A stretch of DNA of 64,000 bases, from assembly GCA_035485575.1 (NCBI GenBank), contig DATHNW010000010.1, positions 73,423-137,422 of the forward strand, in the 5' to 3' direction. This stretch comes from DASRHD01 sp035485575 (GTDB taxonomy: Bacteria > Verrucomicrobiota > Verrucomicrobiia > Opitutales > Opitutaceae). The position numbers were made by a program, and so were the translations under genes. Positions 41,725-50,743 of the stretch are shown here, in pieces. Positions within the stretch are counted from its first letter, which is position 1. Each line of letters starts with the position of its first letter. A model generated the notes under the pieces. The model did no database searches and had not been told where the DNA came from. It saw only the letters and a program-made list of their open reading frames with translations.

Positions 41725-44700
41725 TCAGTCGTTGGGCTGCCAGGGCGCGGGCACATTGCCGAGCGGAACGAAGCTGGTGGGCGTCGTGCCGTTCATGAGA
41801 AACAGGCCGGTGTCCCCGGTCGTGGCATTGCGCAGGAGGATGTCGACGGAACCGTCGCCGTTGAAATCGGCGAGGCCGGCCACCGTCCACGGCAGCGGTA
41901 GGTTGCCGACCGGCTCGAAGTCGGTGGCAGTCGCTCCATCCATCAAGCTGACGATCAGGTCGCCGGTTGTGGGATTGTACCAGAGGAGGTCGGATTTGCC
42001 ATCGCCGTTGAAGTCGCCCACGCCGACGATCGTCCATGGCGAAGGCAGGGTGCCGATTGAAATATAACCGGTGACGGTGGTGCCGTCCAACGCCCAGAAG
42101 CCGACTTCGCCGGTCGTGGTGTTGTCCAGGAAGACATCGGTCTGCCCGTCGCCATTGAAGTCCCCCAAGCCGGCCACGGTCCAGGCCGGATCGAGCGCGC
42201 CGAGACCGACGTAACTGGTGATGGTGGTGCCGCTCATGAGCGTGACGCCAATTTCGCCGGTGGTACCGTTGCGCCAGAGGATGTCGGCATTGCCGTCCTG
42301 GTTGAAGTCGCCCACTCCGACAATGCTCCACGGCGCGCCGATGTTGGCGATGAAACTGGCGCCGGTGACAGAGGTGCCGTTCATGGTCCACACCGCCACG
42401 TCGCCGGTGGTGGCATTGTGCCAGAGGATGTCGGGCTGTCCGTCGCCATTGAAATCACGCAAGGCCCAGCTCGGAATAGGACGGGAGATGGTGTAAGTAC
42501 CGCTGGTCATTGTGCTGTCGCTGAGACCGGTCCCATAGGCGATGGCTTGCAGGTTTGTGGTGATGCTGATCGTCACTGGGCTAGAGTAGATCGTGCCGTT
42601 TGCTTCTGTCGGCGTGCTGCCGTCGGTGGTGTAGCGGATGGTGGCGCCGCTCGTGGCTGATGTGATCGTCAGGGTCTGCGCACTGGTGTAAGTCCCGGGG
42701 GTAGGGCTGAAGACCGGCGCGACGGCTTGTGGCGGAGGCGGAAGAATCAGTTGAAAAATTACGCCCTGATTGGAGGTGCCCCCACTATAGGCAGTGCCGT
42801 AGAGATTGCCATCGCGGCCCTGTACTAATGCGGCTTCAGGATTGGCTCCATTGGCACCGTCAAAAGAGATCAGGGTGGTTAAGACACCGGCTGGCGTGAT
42901 CTTAAAGATAGTGCCCTTATTACTGCTACCTCCACTTTTGGTTGTGCCGTAGAAATTGCCGTCACTGCCTTGCACTAGCGCGGCTTCAGGATCAGCTCCA
43001 TTGCTACCGTTAAACGAAATGAGTGTGATCAAAGGACCAGGGCTTGATGGAGTCGTTGTGAAAATGGTGCCTAGGTTCCCATTGCCCCCCTCTGTGGCTG
43101 TTCCATAGAAGTTGCCATCGCGGCCCTGTGCGAGTGCTGCCACAGGTTTAATCCCACTGGCTAAATTAAAAGATGGCCCCCCGGTCAAGATACCGGCTGG
43201 GGTCATCTTAAAGAACATGCCACCGAGGCCGCTGCTTTGGCATGTCCCATAGAAGTTGCCATCACTGCTTGATATCAAAGTATTGGGCTGGCCCCCATTA
43301 GCGCCATTAAACGAAATCAGAGTGGTCAAGATACCCGCTGGGGTCATTCGAAAGATCGTGCCTTGGAGATTAAAAGGAATGCTGCTATATCTGGTCGTGC
43401 CGTAGAAATTGCCATCGCTGCCCTGCACCAACGCTGCAAAGGGCTGGGTTCCATTGGTGCCGTTAAATGAAACCAAGGTAGTTAAGACGCCCGTTGGGGT
43501 CATCTTGAAGACGGTGCCATTACTGCCGCTGCCTCCAAATGAAGTAGTGCCATAGAAATTGCCGTCACCGCCCTGCACCAACGCTGCAGAGGGCTGGGCT
43601 CCATTGGTGCCGTTAAATGAAACCAAAGGCGTAAAGGTGCCCGTTGGCGTTATTTTAAAGATCGTGCCATTGCCTCCAAATGCAGTTGTGCCATAAAAAT
43701 TACCATCGCTACCTTGAACCAAGGCAGCCGTAGGCCCCCCGCCTCCGTCGAATCCTGTAAAATTATGAATGACGTTTATGCTCGTGGCTGAAGAAGCAAT
43801 AATCGTGTAGAGACCGCTTGTCACCGGACTGTCGGCAAAGTCGCTCCCGTAGGCAATGGCCTTCAGCATGATCGAGTTGCTGATGGTCACAGGACCAGAG
43901 TAGATCGTGCCGTTGGTTTCGGTGGGTGTGCTGCCATCAGTCGTGTAGCGGATTGTAGCAATAGAAGCAGCCGAGGTCATCGCCACGATCTGCGCACTTG
44001 CATAGGTGCCGGGAGCGGGGCTGAAGACTGGGGCTGGAGCGGGTGGAAATGCATAGAAACTGCTCGTCACGGGGCTGTCATTGTGGCCGTCGGCATATGC
44101 GATGGCTTTCAGGGTCGTCGGGCTACTGATGGTCACCGGGCCAGAGTAAAGCGTGCCATAGTTTTCAGTTGGCGTGTTGCCGTCGGTCGTGTAACGAACG
44201 GATGCAAATCCGAAATCGTCGGTGATCGTCACGCTTTGTGTGGTAGTGTAGGTGCCGCCAGACGGACTAAACGTTGGGGCCGGTACTGGTGCAATCGAGT
44301 AGTTGGCGCTGGTGATGCTGCTATCATCGTGGGCATCATCATAAGCGATGGCTTGCAGTGTCGTATTCACGGTGATGGTCACCGAGCCGGAGTAAAGCGC
44401 GCCATTGGTTTCACTCGGCGTGCTGCCGTCGGTCGTATAGCGGATTAGTGCACCACTGGTTGCTGATGTCATGGTCACATTCTGCGCATTTGCGTAAGTA
44501 CCGGCAGCAGGGCTGAAAACCGGTGCCAGTGGAACAATCATATATGTGCCCCTGGTCACTGGGCTATCGATAATCCCAGTTTCATAGGCGATGGCTTGCA
44601 GGTTTGTGGTGCTGTTAATGCTCACCGGGACGCCGGTATAGATTATGCCAGTGGTTTCACTCGGTGTGCTGCCATCGGTTGTGTAGCGAATGGACGCAGC

Positions 44701-45909
44701 GCTAGTGGCCGTGGAGATCGTTACCGATTGTGCGCTGGTATAGGTGCCGGCCTCGGGGCTGAACGTCGGCGTGGCGACCTGAGGCAAAAGAGTCAGCTGA
44801 AAAACCACTCCTTCACCGGCGGTGCCTCCCTCGTTAGCCATGCCGTAAAAGTTGCCGTCGCTACCCTGTACCAAAGATCCCGGGATTGCCCCATTGGTGT
44901 AGTTAAACGAAGCCAAGGTGGTCAGGATACCATCTGGCGTCATCTGAAAGACAGTGCCTTCGTTGGCACTGCCACCATATTCGGTTGCGCCGCAGAAATT
45001 GCCATCGCTGCCCTGCACCAAAGATTCCGGGATTGCCCCATTGGTGTAGTTAAACGAAACTAGGGTGGTCAGAGTGCCATCCGGGGTCATCTTAAAGACA
45101 GTGCCTTCGTTGTATTCGGTTGTGCCGTAGAAATTGCCATCACTGCCCTGCACCAACGCTGCAGAGGGCTGGGCTCCATTGGTGCCGTTAAATGAAACCA
45201 AGGTAGTCAGAACGCCTTCTGGGGTCATCCTGAAGACAGTGCCCTTTCCATCGCTGCCTCCGTAATAAGTTGTGCCATAGAAATTGCCGTCATTGCCCTG
45301 CACCAGACCGGCGAAAGGCTGTTCTCCATTGGCGCCGCTAAATGCAACCAAGGTAGTCAGGACGCCATCTGGAGTTATCTGAAAGACGGTGCCAGCATTG
45401 GCATCGCTTCCACTTGAGGTTGTGCCATAAAAATTGCCGTCGTTACCTTGTACCAGAGCCGCCTGGGGATTGGCCCCATTGGCGCCGTTAAACGAAACCA
45501 ACGTGGTCAATATGCCAGTTGGAGTCATCTTAAAGACCGTACCTTCGTTGCTGATGCCACCAATTAAAGTCGTGCCATAGAAATTGCCGTCACTGCCCTG
45601 TACCAACGCCGCAGAGGGCTGGGCTCCATTAGAGCCGTTAAATGCAACCAAGGTAGTTAAGCCCCCCGTTGGGGTCATCTTGAAGACGGTGCCGCCGGTG
45701 CTACCGCTTCCACCATTGGTCGTGCCATAAAAATTACCGTCGCTGCCTTGCACCAAGCTTCCCGCAGGATAGATCCCTCCATTGTTGGACGAGGTAAAAT
45801 TGTAGATCACATTCAATCTGGCGGCTTGCGCGGAGAAAGTGCAGGCAAAGCCAAAGACGAATACGAAGACAAGTGGCAGAAACCGGCGTGGGAGAAGGAT
45901 GGGCATCAT
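41725..45909 (-). CDS. Secreted 1394-aa multi-repeat protein: two propeller-like blocks, CHB_HEX_C-like and FG-GAP-like repeats
   Basis: The protein starts with a signal peptide (LPLVFVFVFGFACTFSAQAA). Three repeat types follow. The first is an array of seven units with the core LVQGSDGNFYGTT, residues about 45-385. Four CHB_HEX_C-like modules (PxFSPxxGTYxxAQxVT, RYTTDGSTP) then cover about 390-735. The second array of seven DGNFYGT units covers about 750-1080. One more CHB_HEX_C-like module leads into five FG-GAP/VCBS-like units (GDFNGDGxxDxLW, TTGDxxxxLMxG) at the C-terminus. No PEP-CTERM or sorting motif is visible at the end. It could be a cell-surface or secreted binding or adhesion protein; the ligand is unknown. 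Confidence 0.85.
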   Translation of the reverse strand: MMPILLPRRFLPLVFVFVFGFACTFSAQAARLNVIYNFTSSNNGGIYPAGSLVQGSDGNFYGTTNGGSGSTGGTVFKMTPTGGLTTLVAFNGSNGAQPSAALVQGSDGNFYGTTLIGGISNEGTVFKMTPTGILTTLVSFNGANGANPQAALVQGNDGNFYGTTSSGSDANAGTVFQITPDGVLTTLVAFSGANGEQPFAGLVQGNDGNFYGTTYYGGSDGKGTVFRMTPEGVLTTLVSFNGTNGAQPSAALVQGSDGNFYGTTEYNEGTVFKMTPDGTLTTLVSFNYTNGAIPESLVQGSDGNFCGATEYGGSANEGTVFQMTPDGILTTLASFNYTNGAIPGSLVQGSDGNFYGMANEGGTAGEGVVFQLTLLPQVATPTFSPEAGTYTSAQSVTISTATSAASIRYTTDGSTPSETTGIIYTGVPVSINSTTNLQAIAYETGIIDSPVTRGTYMIVPLAPVFSPAAGTYANAQNVTMTSATSGALIRYTTDGSTPSETNGALYSGSVTITVNTTLQAIAYDDAHDDSSITSANYSIAPVPAPTFSPSGGTYTTTQSVTITDDFGFASVRYTTDGNTPTENYGTLYSGPVTISSPTTLKAIAYADGHNDSPVTSSFYAFPPAPAPVFSPAPGTYASAQIVAMTSAASIATIRYTTDGSTPTETNGTIYSGPVTISNSIMLKAIAYGSDFADSPVTSGLYTIIASSATSINVIHNFTGFDGGGGPTAALVQGSDGNFYGTTAFGGNGTIFKITPTGTFTPLVSFNGTNGAQPSAALVQGGDGNFYGTTSFGGSGSNGTVFKMTPTGVLTTLVSFNGTNGTQPFAALVQGSDGNFYGTTRYSSIPFNLQGTIFRMTPAGILTTLISFNGANGGQPNTLISSSDGNFYGTCQSSGLGGMFFKMTPAGILTGGPSFNLASGIKPVAALAQGRDGNFYGTATEGGNGNLGTIFTTTPSSPGPLITLISFNGSNGADPEAALVQGSDGNFYGTTKSGGSSNKGTIFKITPAGVLTTLISFDGANGANPEAALVQGRDGNLYGTAYSGGTSNQGVIFQLILPPPPQAVAPVFSPTPGTYTSAQTLTITSATSGATIRYTTDGSTPTEANGTIYSSPVTISITTNLQAIAYGTGLSDSTMTSGTYTISRPIPSWALRDFNGDGQPDILWHNATTGDVAVWTMNGTSVTGASFIANIGAPWSIVGVGDFNQDGNADILWRNGTTGEIGVTLMSGTTITSYVGLGALDPAWTVAGLGDFNGDGQTDVFLDNTTTGEVGFWALDGTTVTGYISIGTLPSPWTIVGVGDFNGDGKSDLLWYNPTTGDLIVSLMDGATATDFEPVGNLPLPWTVAGLADFNGDGSVDILLRNATTGDTGLFLMNGTTPTSFVPLGNVPAPWQPND

Positions 45910-46069
45910 CGAAAGATTTATGGATAAAGCAAAGGAGGGAAAGACGACGCAAAAGATGTGCCATCAGGCGAGGGAAATAGGCCTTTTCTGCTGAGAGGCT
46001 TTTGGGTCGTAGCGGAAAGTAACGCGGCGCTGTAAAAAAGAGACACCGCCGTTGCGAAACCGTAACGAT

Positions 46070-46597
46070 TCAGGCTCTTGGCCGGAATGATTTCATGACG
46101 GCCTCGTCGGTCTCGAGCCGCGGGCCGCCGATGAGGTCCAGACAGTAGGGGATCGCTGGAAAAACGGCCTCGAGGTTTTCGCGGATGGCCTTGGGCCGGC
46201 CGGGCAGATTGACAATCAGGGTCTGGCCGCGGATGCCGGCGGTGGCGCGCGAGAGGATCGCCGTGGGCACGAACTTGAGCGAGGCGGCGCGCATGAGTTC
46301 ACCGAAGCCCGGCAGGATTTTTTCGCACACGGCGACAGTGGCCTCAGGCGTGACGTCGCGCGGCGCCGGGCCGGTGCCGCCGGTCGTGACGACGAGCCCG
46401 CACCGGGCTTCGTCGGCGAGACGGCGCAGTTCGGCCTCGATGAGGACCCGTTCATCGGGAATGATTTTATAATCGACCTCGAACGGCGTCGTGAGCCAGG
46501 CGCGCAAGAGCGCGACGACGGCCTGGCCGGGCGTGTCTTCGTAAACGCCGGCAGCGGCGCGGTCAGAGATGTTGAGGACGCCGATCTTCGCGATCAT
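46070..46597 (-). CDS. MogA/MoaB-family molybdopterin-binding protein
   Basis: This 175-residue product has the family motif TTGGTGPAPRDVTPEA (the GGTG loop) near residue 75 and NLPGRPKAIRENLEAVFP near the end. MogA adenylylates molybdopterin before metal insertion; MoaB is related and may not do so. No other molybdopterin gene is in the window, so which one is meant is not resolved. Confidence 0.85.
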   Translation of the reverse strand: MIAKIGVLNISDRAAAGVYEDTPGQAVVALLRAWLTTPFEVDYKIIPDERVLIEAELRRLADEARCGLVVTTGGTGPAPRDVTPEATVAVCEKILPGFGELMRAASLKFVPTAILSRATAGIRGQTLIVNLPGRPKAIRENLEAVFPAIPYCLDLIGGPRLETDEAVMKSFRPRA

Positions 46598-46606
46598 GTG
46601 AAAAGA

Positions 46607-46695
46607 TTAATTAAGAAGCCGCGAGACCAGGCAATGAAAGCGGAGATGCGGGAATAAAATCATCAGAATTCATGATTTCAGGGTTTCCGAATTAA
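46607..46695. repeat. MITE-like palindromic intergenic repeat, copy 1
   Basis: The ends form an inverted repeat (TTAATTAAGAAGCC at 46607-46620 with the reverse complement near 46681-46695). The centre is a smaller palindrome (ATCATCAGAATTCATGAT, 46659-46676). A sequence of the same design occurs at 57823-57919. It lies between mogA/moaB and gluQ. Confidence 0.7.
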
Positions 46696-47546
46696 AATTT
46701 TCGCCGGATTTCCTCCGATGTCATGCCTTGGGCCCGCAGTGCGCGCAGGCTGAGTGCGTCGTGGCGCTTGGCCAGGCGCACGCCCTGTTCGTCGGCCATG
46801 AGTTCGCAGTGATAAAACGCCGGCGGCGTGAGGCCGAGCGACTGATAGACCAGCAGCTGGCGAAAAGTGGACCGGACGAGGTCAGCGCCGCGCACGACTT
46901 CGGTAATGTCCATGGCCGCGTCGTCCACGGCGCAGGCGAGTTGGTAGCTGGGTACGTCGTCCTTGCGCCAGACGAGAAAGTCGCCGAAATCACGGCCGCT
47001 CACGGCGCGTTGCGGGCCGAGATGACCGTCGATGAACTGGAGTTCCTCGTCATCGGGCACGCGAAGGCGCCAGTTGACGGAGATTTTTTCGCCGAGCGGC
47101 GGCAGTGGTGTCTCGGCGGACGGGCGGAAACTTTTCGGATAAACCGGTTCGTCGGCTTCGCCGCCCTCGTGCGGTGCGCTGGCGGCTTCGAGCACGTCGC
47201 GCCGCGAACGCGTGCAGGGGAAGATCAGCCGGGCGGCGTGGAGCTTTTCCAGTGCGGCGCGGTAAAAGGGGCGGCGCTGGCTCTGGTTGTAGGGCGCGTG
47301 CGGGCCGCCGATGTCCGGCCCCTCCTGCCAGACGAAGCCAAACCAGCGTAGGTCCTCAAGCATGGTGTCCACGAAATCCAGCCGGAAGCGCGTGGCGTCG
47401 AGGTCTTCGTTGCGCAGGACCAGCGCGCCATGGGCGGCGCGGGCGCGCTCGGCCGCGATCCAGAACGTGCGCGCGTGTCCGAGGTGCAGGTGCCCGGTGG
47501 GGGAGGGCGCGAGGCGGCCGCGATAGGTTGGATTGTTTTTGACCAC
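46692..47546 (-). CDS. gluQ: Glutamyl-Q tRNA(Asp) synthetase
   Basis: This is a GluRS-like enzyme without the anticodon-binding domain, which glutamylates the queuosine base of tRNA-Asp. The class I motif appears as APSPTGHLHLGHARTF and the KMSKS position as LAKRHDALS. The 284-residue length fits gluQRS and not GltX. It uses a GTG start at 47546. The gene diverges from a LOG-family gene. Confidence 0.88.
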   Translation of the reverse strand: MVKNNPTYRGRLAPSPTGHLHLGHARTFWIAAERARAAHGALVLRNEDLDATRFRLDFVDTMLEDLRWFGFVWQEGPDIGGPHAPYNQSQRRPFYRAALEKLHAARLIFPCTRSRRDVLEAASAPHEGGEADEPVYPKSFRPSAETPLPPLGEKISVNWRLRVPDDEELQFIDGHLGPQRAVSGRDFGDFLVWRKDDVPSYQLACAVDDAAMDITEVVRGADLVRSTFRQLLVYQSLGLTPPAFYHCELMADEQGVRLAKRHDALSLRALRAQGMTSEEIRRKF

Positions 47547-47632
47547 CGATTTTCAGCCAATCTCAGCCAATTCAGGGCAAACTCCAAAACAATTTGCGTG
47601 AATTGGCGCTGATAAGCGGTTCAAGATTGCCC
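47540..47632. repeat. Intergenic repeat-like gap between gluQ and LOG gene
   Basis: The gap contains TTCAGCCAATCTCAGCCAATTCAGG and further on CAATTTGCGTGAATTGGCGCTGA, a set of near-repeats of CCAATT and AATTGGCG type. It resembles degraded dispersed repeats, and the 29.73 kb gap has related AATTGGCGG units. The divergent promoters of both genes must lie here as well. Confidence 0.4.
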
Positions 47633-48205
47633 ATGCAGAAATTGCTCGGCGTGTACTGTTCCTCCAGCGATGGCCTTGAGGAGAAATACCGTGTGGCGGC
47701 GGAGGCACTGGGCCGCGGCATGGCGGCACGCGGCTGGGGACTGGTCTACGGCGGCGGGCATGTCGGGTTGATGGGTGTGGTGGCCCGCACGGTCAAAGCC
47801 GCGGGCGGATACGTGGTGGGCGTCATTCCCGAGTTCATGAAATCGCGCGAGCTGGCCTATCACGAGGCGGACGAGCTCCTGACCGTCACGACCATGCGCG
47901 AGCGCAAGCGGCTGATGGAGGAGCGGGCGTCGGCGTTTGTCACGCTGCCCGGGGGCCTGGGCACGCTGGAGGAGTTTGCCGAGATCGTGACGCTGCGTTA
48001 CCTCAACCGCCTCGACAAGCCGCTTGTGCTGGTGAACCAGGACGGATTTTACGACGACCTGCTGAAATTTTTCGAGCGCATGACGCGCGAACGTTTTTTT
48101 TCGTCGAGCGTGGAAAATCTTTTCACGGTGGCGGCAGACGTGGACGGGGTTTGGCCGCTGCTTGACCATCCCCGGCCGTTCGAGGCCGATGCGCTCTGGC
48201 GGTGA
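47633..48205 (+). CDS. LOG-family protein (TIGR00730, cytokinin riboside phosphoribohydrolase-like)
   Basis: The 190-residue product has GWGLVYGGGHVGLMGVVA and the defining PGGLGTLEEFAEIV motif with catalytic Arg and Glu (MRERKRLMEE). LOG-type enzymes cleave nucleoside monophosphate to free base and ribose phosphate; the bacterial role is mostly nucleotide turnover. The ATG at 47633 gives a normal N-terminus. Confidence 0.88.
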   Translation: MQKLLGVYCSSSDGLEEKYRVAAEALGRGMAARGWGLVYGGGHVGLMGVVARTVKAAGGYVVGVIPEFMKSRELAYHEADELLTVTTMRERKRLMEERASAFVTLPGGLGTLEEFAEIVTLRYLNRLDKPLVLVNQDGFYDDLLKFFERMTRERFFSSSVENLFTVAADVDGVWPLLDHPRPFEADALWR

Positions 48206-48223
48206 AAGTGCGGGGCGGGTGGG

Positions 48224-50731
48224 TCAGCGCCAGAGTGAGACCAAGTCCTCCGTGCGTACCCAGCCGGTCTGGCCGTTGTCGAAAACGAGGCGCGACCAGC
48301 CGAGGAAAGTTTTGTCCGCCACCGCGAGATTACCGGCGGAGAGCGGCGAGGTTTTTTGTGCAGTGTCGGCCTCGGTTGGAATCGAGTGGAGGGTCGCGGC
48401 GCGCCACACGAGGGCGGCGTGTGCGTCGGCTGCCGGGCCGTAGGCATAAAGACCTGCGCCGGCGGCGACCGCGGCGAGCGAGGCCAGTACGAGCAGGGGA
48501 AGCGCCACGTACTTCGTCCAAGGGCGGACATGGCCATAGGCGCGGGCGATGAGCAGGGCGAGCGCGAGGGCGGCGAGGGCGGCGAGGGCAACGAGTACTC
48601 GCTGCCATTCGGCGGGCGAGGCGAGACGGGCCACCAGCTGCAGCGGGCCGGGCGAGACGAAGGTGGCGAGCTCGGAGGCGGAGTAGCCGGCGTGATCGAA
48701 GCCGAGGGCGAGATGCCAGCGGAGGGTTTCATCGTCCGGATGCTGGACAAAGGCGGCGCTCCATTGGGCGGCGGCTTCCGGCCAGCGGTCCTGCTGGCCG
48801 AGCGCGAGGCCGAGGTTATGGTGCGCGATCCAGTCGGTCGGTGCGTGGGCGAGGGCGTCGCGCCAGCCGGCCTCGGCGGTGGCGAAATCACCGGCCCGAT
48901 AGGCGACTGCGGCATCGGCCGGCGTCGGCGCGGCGGCGCGAAGCGTGAGCACGACTGCAATCGCGAAGGCGAAGGGCAGCAGGTTGCGCGGGAGCAAAAG
49001 GGAGACGGCGGAAAATTTTGGCGCAGGCCGGGCGGCGAGCGCCTTGGCGGCGCGGTCGGGCCAGTCGGCGGGCAGTCCGGCCCCGGCGGCATAAAGCGTG
49101 CGCTCGGTCTCGCGCCAGAGCTGCTGCCAGGCGGGGTCGGCGAGGGCGTCGGCGGGCGGTGCGGCATGATGGAGCTGGGCAAGAACGGCGGCGTCGTGCT
49201 GCCACGCGAGCAGCAGGCGTGCGCGGATGTTGGCATCGGTGATGGTGCGCAGTTGCGCGAGCGTGGCGGCCAGGCGGGCATGGGCTTCGCGTTGGGCGCG
49301 GCGCGGATCGGTGGCGCGCGCGCGGCGCAAGGCGAGGCCAAGCCAGAAGAGGAGCAGCAGCGCGAAAGGCGCGAGCAGCGCGGCGGCGAACGTGTGTTTA
49401 TCCCATGGCACGGGGGCGTCCGCGGTCCCGGTGAGCGGGTCGCGGGGAATCGCAGCGGGCGGAACCGGCAGGGGCGGCAACTTCAAACTGGCGGCGGCGG
49501 GCGCGGTGTTGCCGGCACCGGCGGCGGGCTGGTTGTTTTTATTTTCAGCGGCGGGCGTGACGGTAACGGTGAAGCTGCCGGTCGTGAGCGTCTTGTAGAG
49601 GCCGGCTTTCGGATCAAAATAGGTGAACTCGGCCGGCGGCAGCGTGTAGGCGCCGGGCTTGGTCGGAATAAGCACGGCGTCCTCGCTGAGGGTGGCGTCG
49701 AAGAGCGAGCCGTTTTTCAGCTCGCGCTTGGGCTTCGAAGGTACGACTTGAAAATCCTGCGACGCCTGGCGCTCGGGCAGGCCGGAGATGTCGGGCCAGT
49801 TACCCGTGCCGTTAAGCGCAAGCGTCCAGGTGACGGGCTCGCCGACGGCCACGGAGGCGGGAACGACTTTGGAAGTGAAGGTGAACTGGCCGACGGCGCC
49901 GCTGAAATCCGCCGGTGGAGGGGGCAGCGACTTGATGGTGAGCGTGGGGGCGTTGCTGGCGACGGTGCGCTCCACGACGCGAGGGAAGGCGTACCCGAAC
50001 GGATCGAAGGGCGAGTTGCTCATGGCGAGCTGCACCTGCTGGCGGGCCGGCGGGAGTGTGATGTCGCCGGGAGTCTTGGCGTAGCCGCGGGCCTTGTAGG
50101 CCACGCCGAGGTGAGGCTCGCCGTTGACGGAGAGTTCGAACTGTTCGGGTTTGGCCCAGTCTTCGACGGTCAGCGGCGTGGGCGACCATTGGAGGTCGCC
50201 GATGCCCTGCGGCCGGTAACGGCGCGAGAGATCGAGCGTGTAGCTGATGGGAAAAACTTCGCCGGCCCAAAATTCCCCGCTGGCGGGCGCGAGCTTGGCG
50301 CGGGCGGCGTCGGCCAGTGAGTTGGTGGCGCCGGAGTTGCTGCTGCCGGAGGCGGACGGGCTGGCGTTGTCCACATCGAATGCCACCGCGGGCACGCGCA
50401 CGTCGCCCTTGTCGGTGGCGGCGGTGAAGGCGGCCAGCTGCAGCGAGCCGCTCTTGGTGGGGTGCGCGAGATAGGTGATCGTGTAACTTGAGCTCGACTG
50501 GCCGTTAATGAGCGAGAAGCCGGAGCTGCGCGAGCCGATGTCGAGCTGCAGGCCGGCCACGGGTGGGGGTTTCACCGAGTCGTCCTTCGGCGTGCAGTTG
50601 TCGAAAACGAGTTTCAGCTCGAAATCCTGGTCGAACGGGAGCGTGCCGCCGGAAGGTTCCCAATGGGCGCTCTGTGCGCGGGCGGCAGTGGCAAGGAGCG
50701 AAACGAGGAACAAAAATAAAAACGTGCGCAT
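48224..50731 (-). CDS. BatD-like protein with TPR-like and SH3-like C-terminal parts
   Basis: The 835-residue protein is the last gene of the moxR-DUF58-bat operon. It has a signal peptide (cleavage near ATAARAQ). A BatD N-terminal region of beta domains (FDQDFELKLVFDNC to LSEDAVLIPTKPGAYTLPPAEFTYFD) is followed by a membrane segment (about residues 445-465). A helical/TPR-like stretch follows (AVAYRAGDFATAEAGWRDALA), then two further hydrophobic helices. A C-terminal SH3-like end contains FLGWSRLVFDNGQTGWVRTEDLV. It may combine BatD with the role of a BatE-like TPR protein. Confidence 0.8.
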   Translation of the reverse strand: MRTFLFLFLVSLLATAARAQSAHWEPSGGTLPFDQDFELKLVFDNCTPKDDSVKPPPVAGLQLDIGSRSSGFSLINGQSSSSYTITYLAHPTKSGSLQLAAFTAATDKGDVRVPAVAFDVDNASPSASGSSNSGATNSLADAARAKLAPASGEFWAGEVFPISYTLDLSRRYRPQGIGDLQWSPTPLTVEDWAKPEQFELSVNGEPHLGVAYKARGYAKTPGDITLPPARQQVQLAMSNSPFDPFGYAFPRVVERTVASNAPTLTIKSLPPPPADFSGAVGQFTFTSKVVPASVAVGEPVTWTLALNGTGNWPDISGLPERQASQDFQVVPSKPKRELKNGSLFDATLSEDAVLIPTKPGAYTLPPAEFTYFDPKAGLYKTLTTGSFTVTVTPAAENKNNQPAAGAGNTAPAAASLKLPPLPVPPAAIPRDPLTGTADAPVPWDKHTFAAALLAPFALLLLFWLGLALRRARATDPRRAQREAHARLAATLAQLRTITDANIRARLLLAWQHDAAVLAQLHHAAPPADALADPAWQQLWRETERTLYAAGAGLPADWPDRAAKALAARPAPKFSAVSLLLPRNLLPFAFAIAVVLTLRAAAPTPADAAVAYRAGDFATAEAGWRDALAHAPTDWIAHHNLGLALGQQDRWPEAAAQWSAAFVQHPDDETLRWHLALGFDHAGYSASELATFVSPGPLQLVARLASPAEWQRVLVALAALAALALALLIARAYGHVRPWTKYVALPLLVLASLAAVAAGAGLYAYGPAADAHAALVWRAATLHSIPTEADTAQKTSPLSAGNLAVADKTFLGWSRLVFDNGQTGWVRTEDLVSLWR

Positions 50732-50743
50732 AAACTCAGGTGT

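Noticed and set aside
42700..45800. Regular repeats that might suggest a CRISPR array
   Set aside because: The repeats are in frame within a continuous 1394-codon gene with protein repeat motifs. Units are too long and variable and there is no cas gene.
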